Origin: Saccharomycopsis fibuligera x Saccharomycopsis cf. fibuligera
Taxonomy: Eukaryota; Ascomycota; Saccharomycetes; Ascoideales; Saccharomycopsidaceae
Assembly: GCA_001936135.1 (NCBI GenBank)
Contig: CP012821.1
Location: forward strand, 744,001 to 808,000
Length of the DNA stretch: 64,000 bases
Direction: 5' to 3'
Shown here: piece by piece, positions 1-9,740 of the stretch
Numbering within the stretch: position 1 is the stretch's first letter
Layout: the number at the start of each line of letters is the position of its first letter
Translations under genes and position numbers: made by a program
The notes under the pieces: generated by a model
The model's database searches: none
Seen by the model: only the letters and a program-made list of their open reading frames with translations
Told to the model about the DNA's origin: nothing

Positions 1-1101
1 GTACACTACCGATCATTAACACAATCAGTCTTCGAAAAGGTATGTGCTAGCAGCTATCTGGTTTTGCTTCAAGCACGGCGCTCATACTAACAATTCTCAG
101 CGCGACAGTAACGACTACAGTACCGCCGCTTTTAAGTTGACGAGCTCTATTTTGGACTTAAATCCTGAGTTTTATACCATTTGGAACTACAGAAGAGAAA
201 TACTCGTCAATGGGATTCTCAAGGACAAGTGAGTGTTTTGCTACTTTTACGGAAATATACTTTCTACGTCAGTCGGGCCCTTTACTAACTTATTAGAACG
301 CCGAAAGAAGCGTCATTGATCTATGAAGATGAGCTAAACTATACGATGGCACAAATGAGAAAAGTACCTAAATGTTATTGGGTCTGGAACCATAGAGTAT
401 GGTGTCTCAACCATAACCCATTAGTTAACTGGAACAAAGAGCTTGCTATAGTATCCAAAATACTTGATATGGACGCTAGAAATTTTCATGGTTGGAGCTA
501 CAGAAGGTTCATCATAAGTTCCATTGAAGAACAAAAAAGTCAATCGCAGTCCGCTTCCGAGTTTCAGTACACTACTAAGCTCATTAATAAGAATTTCTCC
601 AACTATTCGGCTTTGCATAATCGAAGCCAACTTATTATTAAAATGTTTGCTGACCCATCCACCAAAGAGCAGTCGCCTGAACTTGCAGAGCTCTTTTCAT
701 CAAAGCTCCACTTCTTGAAAAAGGAGCTTGACTATTTTAAGAATGCGATCTATACAGATCCAGATGACCAGTCGGTGTGGCTATATTTGAACTGGTTACT
801 TACTTCTGATTTTTTTCTTAGCGAAATTTCCAAAGAAGAAGCAGTCACATTATTAACAGCGCAAGCTGAAGAAATCAATGAGTTGAATGAAGCAGAAAAA
901 GAAGACAACAATGGTGTCGACAACAAGTGGTGCTTGAAGATCAAGTCGCAAATTCAGTTAGTGTTGTACAAAAAGTACACAAAGGATGAAAAGATAAAAA
1001 CTAGCGTACTTGAGTCCATTGAACTACTAAAAAAAGCTGATCCGAAACGTCTAAATATGTATCTTGACATTGCTGCGGACTTGGACAAATTACTAGAATG
1101 A
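1..1101 (+). CDS. BET4: Geranylgeranyl transferase type II alpha subunit, 5' end outside window
   Basis: Alpha subunit of Rab geranylgeranyl transferase (with Bet2 and the escort protein), which prenylates Rab GTPases in the cytosol. Three exon parts are visible: 1-39, 101-228 and 297-1101. Intron 1 (40-100) has GTATGT, TACTAAC at 85-91 and TTCTCAG. Intron 2 (229-296) has GTGAGT, TACTAAC at 283-289 and TTATTAG. Splicing joins YRSLTQSVFEK to a continuous protein-prenyltransferase alpha repeat series. The tryptophan repeat cores are clear: NPEFYTIWNYRR, YWVWNHRVW, NFHGWSYRR, NYSALHNRS and DQSVWLYLNW. The fourth repeat has Ala-Leu-His where Ala-Trp-His is usual. The start codon and first residues lie upstream of the window. 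The gene is convergent with ECM32, with about 100 bp between their 3' ends. Identification is from family motifs and similarity to yeast Bet4. Confidence 0.93.
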
Positions 1102-1203
1102 CTATTTATGTATATCTATATTAATGCTAACGCAATGCAGTTTCACTAGAAATAATACACAAAACAAAACGAAAAAAGATTTTATTAAAATGAAAAAATG
1201 TAC

Positions 1204-4200
1204 TCAGTAAACAAATTCATCTTCCTTCAAAACACAATTTTTCTCCTTAAGCCCAGTCAAGTACTCGCCCCAAGAATCATCACCGTTCTTTAAACACTCA
1301 TAATCACCCACTAATATCAAACCATACCGGGCTCTAGTTAATGCCACATTTAATCTTCTTTGATCTCTAACAAACCCGATGTTGTTCTCGTTATTTGATC
1401 GAACGGTAGAGAAAATAATAAAATCCTTTTCACGACCTTGGAAAGCATCAATGGAAGCAACCAACAATCCAGAAATTTTGTTAATCTTGACCGTCTTGTT
1501 ATCGGTGAAAATGTCATCTCTATCAACTTCAACTTGAATTTGTTCTTGTGATGGGTTAATTTGCGCATCGCCGGCGATCCAGTCAGATAGCACATCACGT
1601 TGAGCTCTATATGGAGTAATGATACCAATGTTTTCTCTTTCTATACCTTTTTCAAAAACTAATGTCTTCAACACTTTTATAACCCGAACCACCTCACCCA
1701 AGTTTTGGTAAGAGTATCCGGCCGATTTTTGGTATCTTTGAATACCTTTTTTGAAATGATTGGAGACTGTGCTTTCTGGATCTTTTTTATTAGTATCCCA
1801 AAACAATAATGGCTTACTGACCAACGGATGTGTTCTATCTTGTTCCGAAACGCCATCAACAAGTAAGTTATTATAAAATCTTTTTCTAGGAAATTCAGAA
1901 ATGGCAGGATGCATTCTGTACTGAGTGTCCAACATGTGTGGCTCTTTAAAAGTACCGTTGACAATAATTCTTTCGAAAAGCGAAAGCTCCAAGTTGCTGA
2001 CTTTGGAAAAAGAACTAAGTTGCTTTTGATCACCGACTAAAACAACCTTCTTCACATTCGGCATAGACAACGGGATCAAAGTGGCCGGTTCTGAAGATTG
2101 TGTACTTTCATCCATAATAATCACTGGCATCTTGTCCACAGATTTGAGCTGGTTGGATCCGGCGACAACAGTAGTAGTGAAGATGACTTTTGCATTAGCG
2201 ATAAGCTTTTCAGACGCTCTAGATTGAGAAGACATCAATTTCTTGAATTGATTTTGTGATACTGGCATATTAGTAATAAATGATCTTTTCACCTGCTTCA
2301 TATCTTCGGATAAAATCAGTTCCACTTTATGGTGTAAGCAAATCCCGCCAAGCAAATGATCTTGCTTGTACTCTTTTTCCTTATCAATGGAAACAATTCT
2401 CAACAAATCTCTAGCATGTGTAGGGAGCAATTTTTCAGCAATATTATCAATAGCAATATTTGAAGCAGCCACCACCAATATTGGAAAAGTGTGGTATTTT
2501 TCCAACAATTGCAAAATCATTTCCACAATAACCGAAGTCTTACCAGTACCAGGAGGCCCTTGAAGCACAGTTATAGAATTATTCAAAGTGGCTTGAATAG
2601 CCTTCTTTTGCGATTCATTCAACGTTGGCTTAGTATACTCGACATAATTATTAAACTTGACTTGTCTGATTGGCGTATGGCCCAAAAGCATCAGGATGAA
2701 TTCTGGATTGTTCAAATTGGACATGGCAAACATGATTCTTGTGGCGGTGGCACTACATGGCAAAATATTGAAATCAGTGAAATCAGTGACGTCAGTAGGC
2801 AACGGTTCAGTGCACCATGGATATAAAATGATTTTAAGCAAAATGATCTTTCCCTCGTATTGTTTGGTAGACTTCACTTTAACCGCATCAACATAACCGT
2901 ACCAGATCTTATCCAAGCCTTGATTCAAGATGAAACCTTGATCCATGCTGAATGGTGATTTACGAATAGCCTGCATCTTTGGAGTTAATCTAGCTTCCAT
3001 TTCTTCTTTGTAGCTGAATACAGCGCCAAACCCATTCTTATTTGGCTCTTTGCTCTTTTTGTCCCACCACTCAATGTAGAACTTTTCAATTGGGTTATTT
3101 TCATAAAGCTCTTCGAGATATAAACTGTAACACATTTCACGGAAATATTCGTTCAAATCGCTATATTTGAGTTTCTTCGGTTGTCTGGCGACATATTCAA
3201 CAAGCAATTCTAAATTGCGGGAGACCGATTCTGGATTGTAAGTTTCGTGTCTAAAATCCTTTCTTCCCTTTTTGGCAGGCGGTTGCTTCTTTTCCTTCTT
3301 CTCTTTTGGTTGCTTCTCCTTCTTTTCCTTTGGTTGTTTCTCCTTCTTTTCCTTTGGCTGCTTTTCTTTCTTTTCCTGTGGCTGTTTGTCCTTTTTGGCC
3401 TTTGGTGGCTTGTCCTTCTTTCCATTAGAGTTTTTGAATTGAGGGGCCATAGCGGGCTGGGCTCTTTGGGCATTGTGTCCGCTGACGACAGACTGTTTAT
3501 ATTGAGGAGCGTTATTCTGCGGAAAGCTGTTTTGTGGGAAACCATTCTGTTGGAAACCGCTAGAAATATTGGTTGGAAAAGTTGCATGACCGTAACTATT
3601 TGGATAAGGTTGGGAATTATTCTGCTGCAATGTTATGTGAGCAAATTGCTGAAACATTTGGTTTTGGCCTTGCAACAGTGGGTTTTGATACCCAGCACCA
3701 GAACTTTGCTGAGTGCGCGGTTGATTATTCAAATTTCCAACAACCGGCGGAATGGCATTTTGATACATCGAACCTTGGGCTGGTGCTCGAGTAACTCCAG
3801 GGAACAACTCCTGTTTTGACTCTGCAGCTGGTGGTGCTGTTGTGCTTTTGGTGCTTTTTTCCAAGTTTTCAATGCTCAAAACAGGAAAAGTGTCGGTATT
3901 ACTGATTGATTTACCTTGATCAGTCTCTTCTTCACTGGCGAGCTTCCTGTCGCCAAATCTGTCTCCTCTGCTTGCATCTCTGCTACTGCCTCGGCTGCTT
4001 CCCCTTGCACTTCCTCTGCTGCTTCCCCTTGCGCCGCCTCTGCTGCTTCCTCTTCCTCCTCTTGCGCCGCCTCTTGCGCCGCCTCTTGACCCTCCTCTGG
4101 AGCCGCCTCTGGAGCCGCCTCTGCCCCCACGTTTGCCGCCTCGTCCAAGCTTTCTTCTGCCTACTTTCCTTGTTCTGCCACCGCCGCGTTTCCCGCCTCC

Positions 4201-4734
4201 TCTGCCACGGCCGGCAGGCTTGCCTCTGTCGCTTTGCGGCACTTTCTCTTTGATGCCCAACACGCTCAACAAGAAAGTGCCGGAACTCTCTGGCTCGAAC
4301 TCCAAGTTCGAATCATTTCGGTAACTTTTCATGCACTCGTCGCACACCACGAAGCTGTTTGATACGTAAATTTCCGGGTTCCTCGACTTGCCCAAGTTCA
4401 AATTGCGGTCGTTGCCGCAGTCAATGCATTCAATATCACGAAAGGTGGCGTACTGGGGAAACTTGTGCAAAATCAGACCGTTGGCTGTGGTATGCTGAAT
4501 CGACGGGCGCTCTTTTTCCTTAGCGAAACAGTCTTGGCACACAAGTATCATATCTGTGCCGCCGTAGCGCGCAAGCACCAACTGGTGAATGTTGTTGTCG
4601 TTGCAGGATTCACATTGGAGCACTTCACCTGTTGCTGTGTAGCTGATTGTCTTGTGTCTCGTGGACGAGACGTGCTTCAGCATCTCCTGCTCAGGGAGCG
4701 TGCTGGAGCATGTCAAGCAAGTGTACTCTGGCAT
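1204..4734 (-). CDS. ECM32: UPF1-like SF1 helicase Ecm32/Mtt1
   Basis: Cytosolic superfamily 1 RNA/DNA helicase of the Upf1 group; the yeast family member is linked to translation termination. The 1176-residue protein starts with a cysteine/histidine-rich zinc region (CxxC pairs near residues 6-9, 41-44, 66-69, 100-103 and 131-134). An RGG/SRGG-rich tract follows at about residues 175-265, then a Gln/Asn/Pro-rich stretch, then a lysine-rich repeat of KEKKEKQPK units at about 440-490. The helicase core has Walker A GPPGTGKT near 720, the DExx motif as DESTQSSE near 875, GDQKQL, QYRMHP, and the C-terminal motifs IDAFQGREKDFII and VALTRARYGL. The length fits the yeast Ecm32 family (about 1100 aa). 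The start is the ATG whose CAT is at 4732-4734. It shares a divergent promoter with the dehydrogenase at 5166. Confidence 0.93.
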   Translation of the reverse strand: MPEYTCLTCSSTLPEQEMLKHVSSTRHKTISYTATGEVLQCESCNDNNIHQLVLARYGGTDMILVCQDCFAKEKERPSIQHTTANGLILHKFPQYATFRDIECIDCGNDRNLNLGKSRNPEIYVSNSFVVCDECMKSYRNDSNLEFEPESSGTFLLSVLGIKEKVPQSDRGKPAGRGRGGGKRGGGRTRKVGRRKLGRGGKRGGRGGSRGGSRGGSRGGARGGARGGRGSSRGGARGSSRGSARGSSRGSSRDASRGDRFGDRKLASEEETDQGKSISNTDTFPVLSIENLEKSTKSTTAPPAAESKQELFPGVTRAPAQGSMYQNAIPPVVGNLNNQPRTQQSSGAGYQNPLLQGQNQMFQQFAHITLQQNNSQPYPNSYGHATFPTNISSGFQQNGFPQNSFPQNNAPQYKQSVVSGHNAQRAQPAMAPQFKNSNGKKDKPPKAKKDKQPQEKKEKQPKEKKEKQPKEKKEKQPKEKKEKKQPPAKKGRKDFRHETYNPESVSRNLELLVEYVARQPKKLKYSDLNEYFREMCYSLYLEELYENNPIEKFYIEWWDKKSKEPNKNGFGAVFSYKEEMEARLTPKMQAIRKSPFSMDQGFILNQGLDKIWYGYVDAVKVKSTKQYEGKIILLKIILYPWCTEPLPTDVTDFTDFNILPCSATATRIMFAMSNLNNPEFILMLLGHTPIRQVKFNNYVEYTKPTLNESQKKAIQATLNNSITVLQGPPGTGKTSVIVEMILQLLEKYHTFPILVVAASNIAIDNIAEKLLPTHARDLLRIVSIDKEKEYKQDHLLGGICLHHKVELILSEDMKQVKRSFITNMPVSQNQFKKLMSSQSRASEKLIANAKVIFTTTVVAGSNQLKSVDKMPVIIMDESTQSSEPATLIPLSMPNVKKVVLVGDQKQLSSFSKVSNLELSLFERIIVNGTFKEPHMLDTQYRMHPAISEFPRKRFYNNLLVDGVSEQDRTHPLVSKPLLFWDTNKKDPESTVSNHFKKGIQRYQKSAGYSYQNLGEVVRVIKVLKTLVFEKGIERENIGIITPYRAQRDVLSDWIAGDAQINPSQEQIQVEVDRDDIFTDNKTVKINKISGLLVASIDAFQGREKDFIIFSTVRSNNENNIGFVRDQRRLNVALTRARYGLILVGDYECLKNGDDSWGEYLTGLKEKNCVLKEDEFVY

Positions 4735-4882
4735 TGCAAGTGACTGTGTGTGGACTTGCTTGATCAGTACTGTGTGTTCTCTGGCCTGTACCGCGCAGTA
4801 GTCTCTGTTCTCACTTATCTGTCCATCTATCTTTCCATCTATCTCTCTGTCAGCATGTTCAAATTCACTTTTGCCTTTTCAG

Positions 4883-4913
<31 letters not shown>

Positions 4914-5165
4914 AAAAAAACTGGAACCGAAATCCGGGCCCTCGGGGAATGAGACCGAAACGCCCGGTTGTGTCCCGGTTGGCTGGTCGATAAGCGACCA
5001 ACCGGCTCCTCGCAGCAGCACGGAAGACGTGTTGACACATTAGCTGTAATTAGTACAAGAGCCTCCTTATCGCCTTCTGCTTTCAAAGGGAAACTATAAG
5101 TACTGCATTTTTTGCTCCTGCTTTTTTGTACAAAATCCCAACACGCTCCCTCTCTCGCACTCAAA
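4735..5165. promoter_or_regulatory. Divergent intergenic region, ECM32 / 2-hydroxyacid dehydrogenase
   Basis: This 431-bp spacer lies between two divergently transcribed starts, so it should carry both promoters. It holds short TCTATC/CATCTATC repeats around 4822-4850, an unbroken run of 29 A at 4883-4911, and a GC-rich block around 4925-5010. I saw no clear TATA box or named operator. Poly(dA) tracts commonly deplete nucleosomes in yeast promoters, and that role is inferred here. Confidence 0.6.
4883..4911. repeat. Poly(dA) tract, 29 nt
   Basis: Uninterrupted A run seen directly, followed by G and eight more A. It is one of six tracts of about 28-33 nt in the window. The length would be polymorphic and is error-prone in sequencing. 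Confidence 0.95.
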
Positions 5166-6269
5166 ATGATCACACAATTGGCCAAACAGGCTTTTGCCAG
5201 AACCATGAGCACCGCAGCGTCCACTCAAGCGTTGCCAAAAGTCCTTAGAATCGGACCAATCAAGTATGCCCACCGCGCCTGGGACGACGTGCAACAGAGT
5301 CAACGCGTCGAAGTTCTTGACTTGCCCGTTGGCCCAAGCTACGGGCGGGCTGAATTCATCAACGACTTGCAAAATAACCCACAGTACCAGGATATTCAGG
5401 TGATTTCTAGAGACTTGGAAACAAAGAGATACGTGGGGCTATTTGATGAAGAGTTGGTCTCGTTTTTCCCGCAAAGCGTCAAAGCCGTGGTCCATCGTGC
5501 CGCTGGCTATGACCAGGTGGACGTTGAGGCGTTGAGTAAGCGCAAGATCCAGCTTTCCAACACTCCAGACCTTGTCAGCAACGCTACTGCCGACACCCAT
5601 GTGTTCTTGTTGATTAGCGCGCTTCGCAATTTCCAACTTTCCCATGACAACTTGATGGCTGGCCAGTGGCCCAAAGTGGGTGGCTCGTTGGGCGCGGGCA
5701 CTCCTGAGGGGCACGATCCTGAGGGCAAAACCGTGGGTATCTTGGGGAACGGCAAGATTGGCAGAGCCATTATGCACCGATTGAAGCCTTTCGGGTTCAG
5801 CAGGTTTATCTACCATAACCGCCGCCAGCTTAGTCCTGAACTAGAGGCCGGTGCTGCTTATGTGCAATTCGACGAGTTACTCGCCCAGTCCGATATCATT
5901 TCCATCAACTTGCCGTTGAATAGCAGCACCAAGCACATCATCAATGCTGAGGCCATTGCCAAGATGAAGGACGGCGTGGTCATTGTCAACACCGCTAGAG
6001 GCGCAGTTGTTGATGAGTTGCTGTTGATTGAGGCATTGAAGAACGGCAAGGTGTTTGCTGCTGGGATGGATGTCTTTGAGAATGAGCCATTTGGAGTGAA
6101 TCAAGAATTGATCCAGTTGCCTAATGTTGTTAGCTTGCCGCATATGGGCACGCATACCGTCGAAACCATCAAGAAGATGGAAGAGTTTGTGGTTCAAAAC
6201 ATCTTGACGTTTGTCGAGACGGGCAAAGTCAAGACCATTGTTCCAGAGCAGCAGTCGGTGGACTTTTAG
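5166..6269 (+). CDS. D-isomer-specific 2-hydroxyacid dehydrogenase (glyoxylate reductase type)
   Basis: NAD(P)H-dependent reductase of 2-oxoacids such as glyoxylate or hydroxypyruvate, resembling yeast Gor1. The 367-residue protein has the dinucleotide-binding GxGxxG-type motif as ILGNGKIGRAI near residue 192. The catalytic Arg is in NTARGAVVDE, the Glu in MDVFENEP, and the His in LPHMGTHTVET. The first ATG (5166) gives an N-terminus rich in Ala, Gln, Lys and Arg and free of acidic residues (MITQLAKQAFART), which looks like a mitochondrial presequence. A second in-frame ATG at 5205 (MSTAASTQ) could give a cytosolic form. One CTG codon falls in VVDEL-CTG-L, where relatives often carry a small residue. 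Substrate specificity cannot be read from sequence. Confidence 0.88.
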   Translation: MITQLAKQAFARTMSTAASTQALPKVLRIGPIKYAHRAWDDVQQSQRVEVLDLPVGPSYGRAEFINDLQNNPQYQDIQVISRDLETKRYVGLFDEELVSFFPQSVKAVVHRAAGYDQVDVEALSKRKIQLSNTPDLVSNATADTHVFLLISALRNFQLSHDNLMAGQWPKVGGSLGAGTPEGHDPEGKTVGILGNGKIGRAIMHRLKPFGFSRFIYHNRRQLSPELEAGAAYVQFDELLAQSDIISINLPLNSSTKHIINAEAIAKMKDGVVIVNTARGAVVDELLLIEALKNGKVFAAGMDVFENEPFGVNQELIQLPNVVSLPHMGTHTVETIKKMEEFVVQNILTFVETGKVKTIVPEQQSVDF

Positions 6270-6752
6270 GAGCGCTGTCAGCTTGGTGGCTTGGCAGCTA
6301 TATAGATACAAGAGCTGAATAGAGCTACGGTTGATAATATTACGCGTAGATACGTTTCTGAAAATTAGATGAATTTGCTTGAACAAAGGCCCAGTGATTT
6401 TCTCGAGTACAGCTGTCTACAGTCTGTCCCAACGAATCCCGAAGCGATTGCTTCTCAGTTGACTCGAGCACATCGCAAGCATTGCCTTTGTCTTCTTGTT
6501 GGCTGACACACAAGCTCTGGCACGACAAGCACCCACCATTGCCGTGAGCCGGCTGGCTGCTCCGACGTGTTTTTCACTTTTTTTCGCTACCGCGCGCCGC
6601 CCCTTTCATCCGAGCACGAGCACACAACAGGGCACCGAGGATCCATGCAACATTGTACAGCATCAAGACATGTCTTGGAGCAATGCGGACAGAGACTTCT
6701 ATATTAATAAGTAATACAAGTGTTCGTATGTACCTTTTGTCAACCTTCCAAA
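6270..6752. other. Convergent 3' intergenic spacer
   Basis: This 483-bp spacer lies between the 3' ends of the dehydrogenase and GCV1. Short open frames inside it have no recognisable domain or conserved pattern. I see no RNA gene or repeat. Confidence 0.6.
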
Positions 6753-7976
6753 CTACCCTCTGTAGAAGCTAGCAGGCACAAGCGGCAACTTCTTTATCTT
6801 GCTTTCAACAAACTTCTTTCTCACCTGAATCACCACATCGGTTTCCTTCTTGTTGTACGGCATTTTAACATAACCCTGGCCTATATTGATTTTCTTACCG
6901 GTAGAATGGCTCAAAGATGGAGATTGGGACCCAGAAGTAACAAACCCAACCTGTTTCAACTCGCCGTCTGCAGCCTCATCTCTGACATAGATTATGGATC
7001 CGTTTCTTGCAGCAGCACCGTTCTCATATTCAAACCCGATTCTCTTGTATGGCACTTTGCTCTTATCGTTAAGTTGTTCGAGAATCTTTTCAGCGCCGTT
7101 GAAATTGGCGGTCTCTGGTGAGCGACGGGACTTAGAAACAATCCAATTCAAACTAGCCTCAATCGGAGTGATGCTTTCATTCAACTCATTGCCGTAGAGG
7201 CACATGCCACCTTCAAGTCTAAGAGAGTCTCTTGCGGCAAGCCCGATTGGCTGGACTTCCAGATTGCTGCTATCCAAAATTTGTTGCACCAACTCATTAG
7301 CGTATTCGGGGTTAGGAATCGACAATTCAAACCCATCCTCACCAGTGTAACCAGTTCTTGAAACAAGCAACCCGTTGCTGTTGGCATCATTGAACGTTTC
7401 GGTGAATCCTTTACCAATCACCTTGTTGCCGTTTTCGTAAAAGAAATGCTGCCCGAAGAAAACTTGCTTGAGATCAGTGTTGAGAAACTTGGACAAGTGG
7501 ACGTGAGCCGATGGACCTTGTAACGCAACAAGCGCTTTTTTGAAATTAGAATATTGTAAGCCGTGATTGCCATTTTGGTAGCTATTCAATGACTCATTGA
7601 TGAAGTTGCTGACTTTCTCCGAAGTTGCTCCGTTACTGACAAAATAGAGCTGGTCATCAGCAACTTTGGTGATGATGGTATCGTCAATGACACCGCCCTG
7701 GAAGTTCAAGAATGCCGATAAGTGGGATGATCCCTTTGGAATAGCCGCAATATCGGTAGGAATCAAGGTTTGCAAGAACTCAACAGCTTGAGCACCAACG
7801 AGCTTGTGCTGGAGCATATGACTGACGTCGAAAAATCCGGCTTTGGATCTGACATGGAGATGGGACTCGATGTGCGATTGGGCTGGGTAGGAGATTGGAA
7901 GCAAGTAGTCGGCATAATTGACAAGCTTACCGCCGAGCTTAGTATGGAGGCCATAAAAAGGGGTCTTGAGAGACAT
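6753..7976 (-). CDS. GCV1: Glycine cleavage T protein (aminomethyltransferase)
   Basis: Tetrahydrofolate-dependent aminomethyltransferase of the mitochondrial glycine decarboxylase complex. The 407-residue protein matches the T-protein fold throughout: SHIESHLHVRSKAGFFDVSHM at the start, then GGVIDDTIITK, RTGYTGEDGFELSI (folate-binding region with Asp), PIGLAARDSLRLEGGMCLYG and GFVTSGSQSPSL, ending near PLVPASFYRG. The length is close to yeast Gcv1 (400 aa). The start at 7976 gives MSLKTPFYGL, nearly the mature N-terminus, so the usual presequence is missing or begins differently. The upstream in-frame sequence stays open for about 15 codons (a Thr-rich stretch) without an ATG. No intron was recognised there. 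Confidence 0.93.
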   Translation of the reverse strand: MSLKTPFYGLHTKLGGKLVNYADYLLPISYPAQSHIESHLHVRSKAGFFDVSHMLQHKLVGAQAVEFLQTLIPTDIAAIPKGSSHLSAFLNFQGGVIDDTIITKVADDQLYFVSNGATSEKVSNFINESLNSYQNGNHGLQYSNFKKALVALQGPSAHVHLSKFLNTDLKQVFFGQHFFYENGNKVIGKGFTETFNDANSNGLLVSRTGYTGEDGFELSIPNPEYANELVQQILDSSNLEVQPIGLAARDSLRLEGGMCLYGNELNESITPIEASLNWIVSKSRRSPETANFNGAEKILEQLNDKSKVPYKRIGFEYENGAAARNGSIIYVRDEAADGELKQVGFVTSGSQSPSLSHSTGKKINIGQGYVKMPYNKKETDVVIQVRKKFVESKIKKLPLVPASFYRG

Positions 7977-8511
7977 TGTGGTTGTAGTTGTAGTGGCAGT
8001 TGCGTTTTTTATGATTGCTAACCAACAGTAGGTGCTGGTTCCAAATTTGCAGAAAAATTTTCAGCAAACGAGCACAGGAAAGAAGAGAAGGGCACACTAA
8101 ATGGCGATGGTCCTGGATGAGTCTTTGATGTTGTAGTACTGCCTACTGATAGTGCGGCGGTGGTTCTATTTCTTTTTTGACTCGGGCCGTATGTGCTTAG
8201 TTAATACGCTTGGACAGAGTCATATTGCTCTGAGCACTCCTTGTGGTGCTCATAACACAAGTGACGCATCACATCAAAAGCCTTTCAACATGAACCAAAC
8301 AGCCATAATCAACACACGTCAAACACCATAAGTCACAAGTATTCTTAGCAGTGACTCGTAGCATGAGCACCGGCGCACATTAGCCCACTCCCCATTTTAT
8401 AAATAACGCCAGATATTCGTAGCCATCGTAGCGTGGTGTTGTTTTCTTATACTCCACACACGGTAACCTCACTGACGCTGTTTTATCTCTACCTCTGCAC
8501 TTTCCATCAAT
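7977..8511. promoter_or_regulatory. Divergent intergenic region, GCV1 / four-helix membrane protein
   Basis: This 535-bp spacer lies between two divergent starts. ATTTTATAAATAA at about 8393-8405 is a TATA-like element roughly 110 bp upstream of the ATG at 8512. No other motif or RNA gene was recognised. Confidence 0.5.
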
Positions 8512-9288
8512 ATGTTCGCAATCGGTGCTTTGGTCTCCTCCTCTTTGCTCACAGTCTCCCTTGCGCTTACTCTTGCCACTTTCTTTTGCAAAAAAATAAT
8601 CTCTATTTCCTTCAATGACAACAATGCAATTTACAACATCATCAAAACTTCTCATCCCGAAATCGTCGACCTTGCCGTTGACATCAGCTTCAATAGTGTA
8701 TGTCTCAATGCCAACGAGACCACTAACTGCTACACATCTTTCTCAGACAGTTTCCTTTCCAAGTACAATGTTACCCTATACAGCTCCTCTCTAAATAGCT
8801 CCACGAACTACCTCAACTTACCCCAAGTCTCCGAACTGCTCAACCACAACCACTTATACCACTTCCGCAATTTCCTCATTGTTATCCTCGTTATGATCTT
8901 CGTGCTCATGGTCTCTCAATACCTCATTGGAATTGTTGGCAAGCTTAAGTTTCTCAGCAACTTGAGCACCAAGATCTCGGGTAAACTCAGCTCTAAAAAA
9001 AAGAACATGTGGCAGCGTGGTGAGCTCTATTGGCTCATTACTCTCAACGTGCTTAGCGTTTTCATCACTGTCCATTCATCTTTAGACTTGAGCACCGTTG
9101 CGGAGGTAGTAAATCAGACTTCCTTGAATATTTTGCATGCTCGGGTACACAGCCGTTTCTTGTGTCTCATTTGGGCAAATTTGGTGGTGTTGCTTGTAGT
9201 GTTGGCTATCAAATTGGTGGTGCTTCAAGTTGGGTACTACAAGCGTAAAGGCCAAGTTAAAATTGATATTATTCAGCCAAAGATTTGA
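8512..9288 (+). CDS. Four-transmembrane claudin-like membrane protein (possibly Fig1/Dcv1-like)
   Basis: The predicted protein is 258 residues with four hydrophobic spans, at about residues 4-27, 118-141, 172-190 and 219-243. The first extracellular loop carries several N-glycosylation sequons (NET, NVT, NSS) and a Cys pair in SVCLNANETTNC. The C-terminal tail is basic (YYKRKGQVK). One long loop followed by three helices is the topology of the Sur7/PalI and Fig1 claudin-like families, which act in plasma-membrane domains, calcium influx and mating. The Fig1 signature glycines before the first Cys are not present, so family placement is tentative. The start is the first ATG of the frame, downstream of the TATA-like element. 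Confidence 0.6.
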   Translation: MFAIGALVSSSLLTVSLALTLATFFCKKIISISFNDNNAIYNIIKTSHPEIVDLAVDISFNSVCLNANETTNCYTSFSDSFLSKYNVTLYSSSLNSSTNYLNLPQVSELLNHNHLYHFRNFLIVILVMIFVLMVSQYLIGIVGKLKFLSNLSTKISGKLSSKKKNMWQRGELYWLITLNVLSVFITVHSSLDLSTVAEVVNQTSLNILHARVHSRFLCLIWANLVVLLVVLAIKLVVLQVGYYKRKGQVKIDIIQPKI

Positions 9289-9669
9289 CAGACAGTAGGG
9301 AGTGACTGACCTTCACCAACATTATGCTGCTAAATTTTTACATGATTTCCTCCCTTTTGCTTCCCGAACTCACAGAAATCTATTGCAAATTCCCTTTCCA
9401 TCTTTGACTCTTTTTTTTTTTACTATTGCATACTCTCGTTTTTTGATTATAGACATAAATCATTATTTTTTTATTGCATTCGCTATAACTCATGAAAATT
9501 ACCTCCATAAGGATTTTATAAGGATATTTTGTAGACCTAATGAAAACCCTTTTTGGCAGCTGGTACCATCATCGACAACAGCAACTCTGGAACAACCCCT
9601 GATTCCCAAGCTGTACTTTTGACAAAAACTACATTGCACATGCTTTATTGTTACAAAATTAAACTATGG

Positions 9670-9707
<38 letters not shown>

Positions 9708-9740
9708 ATCCTGTAACTACCAAAACCCTGCCCGCCTCTT
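9289..9740. other. Intergenic spacer with poly(dA) tract
   Basis: AT-rich 3' spacer with no gene recognised. It contains a 33-nt A run at 9672-9704, about 40 bp beyond the end of the SEC26-like remnant. The run is A on the + strand, so for the minus-strand remnant it reads as poly(T) and is not a retroposed tail. Confidence 0.7.
9672..9704. repeat. Poly(dA) tract, 33 nt
   Basis: Uninterrupted A run, the longest of the six homopolymer tracts in the window. Confidence 0.95.

Noticed and set aside
3247-3819. 190-codon Leu-rich frame antisense to ECM32
   Set aside because: It is produced by the Lys/Glu repeat on the other strand; the hydrophobic run is an artefact.
8512-9288. Firm naming of the four-helix protein as FIG1
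   Set aside because: The Fig1 glycine/cysteine signature is incomplete; only topology and a Cys pair agree.
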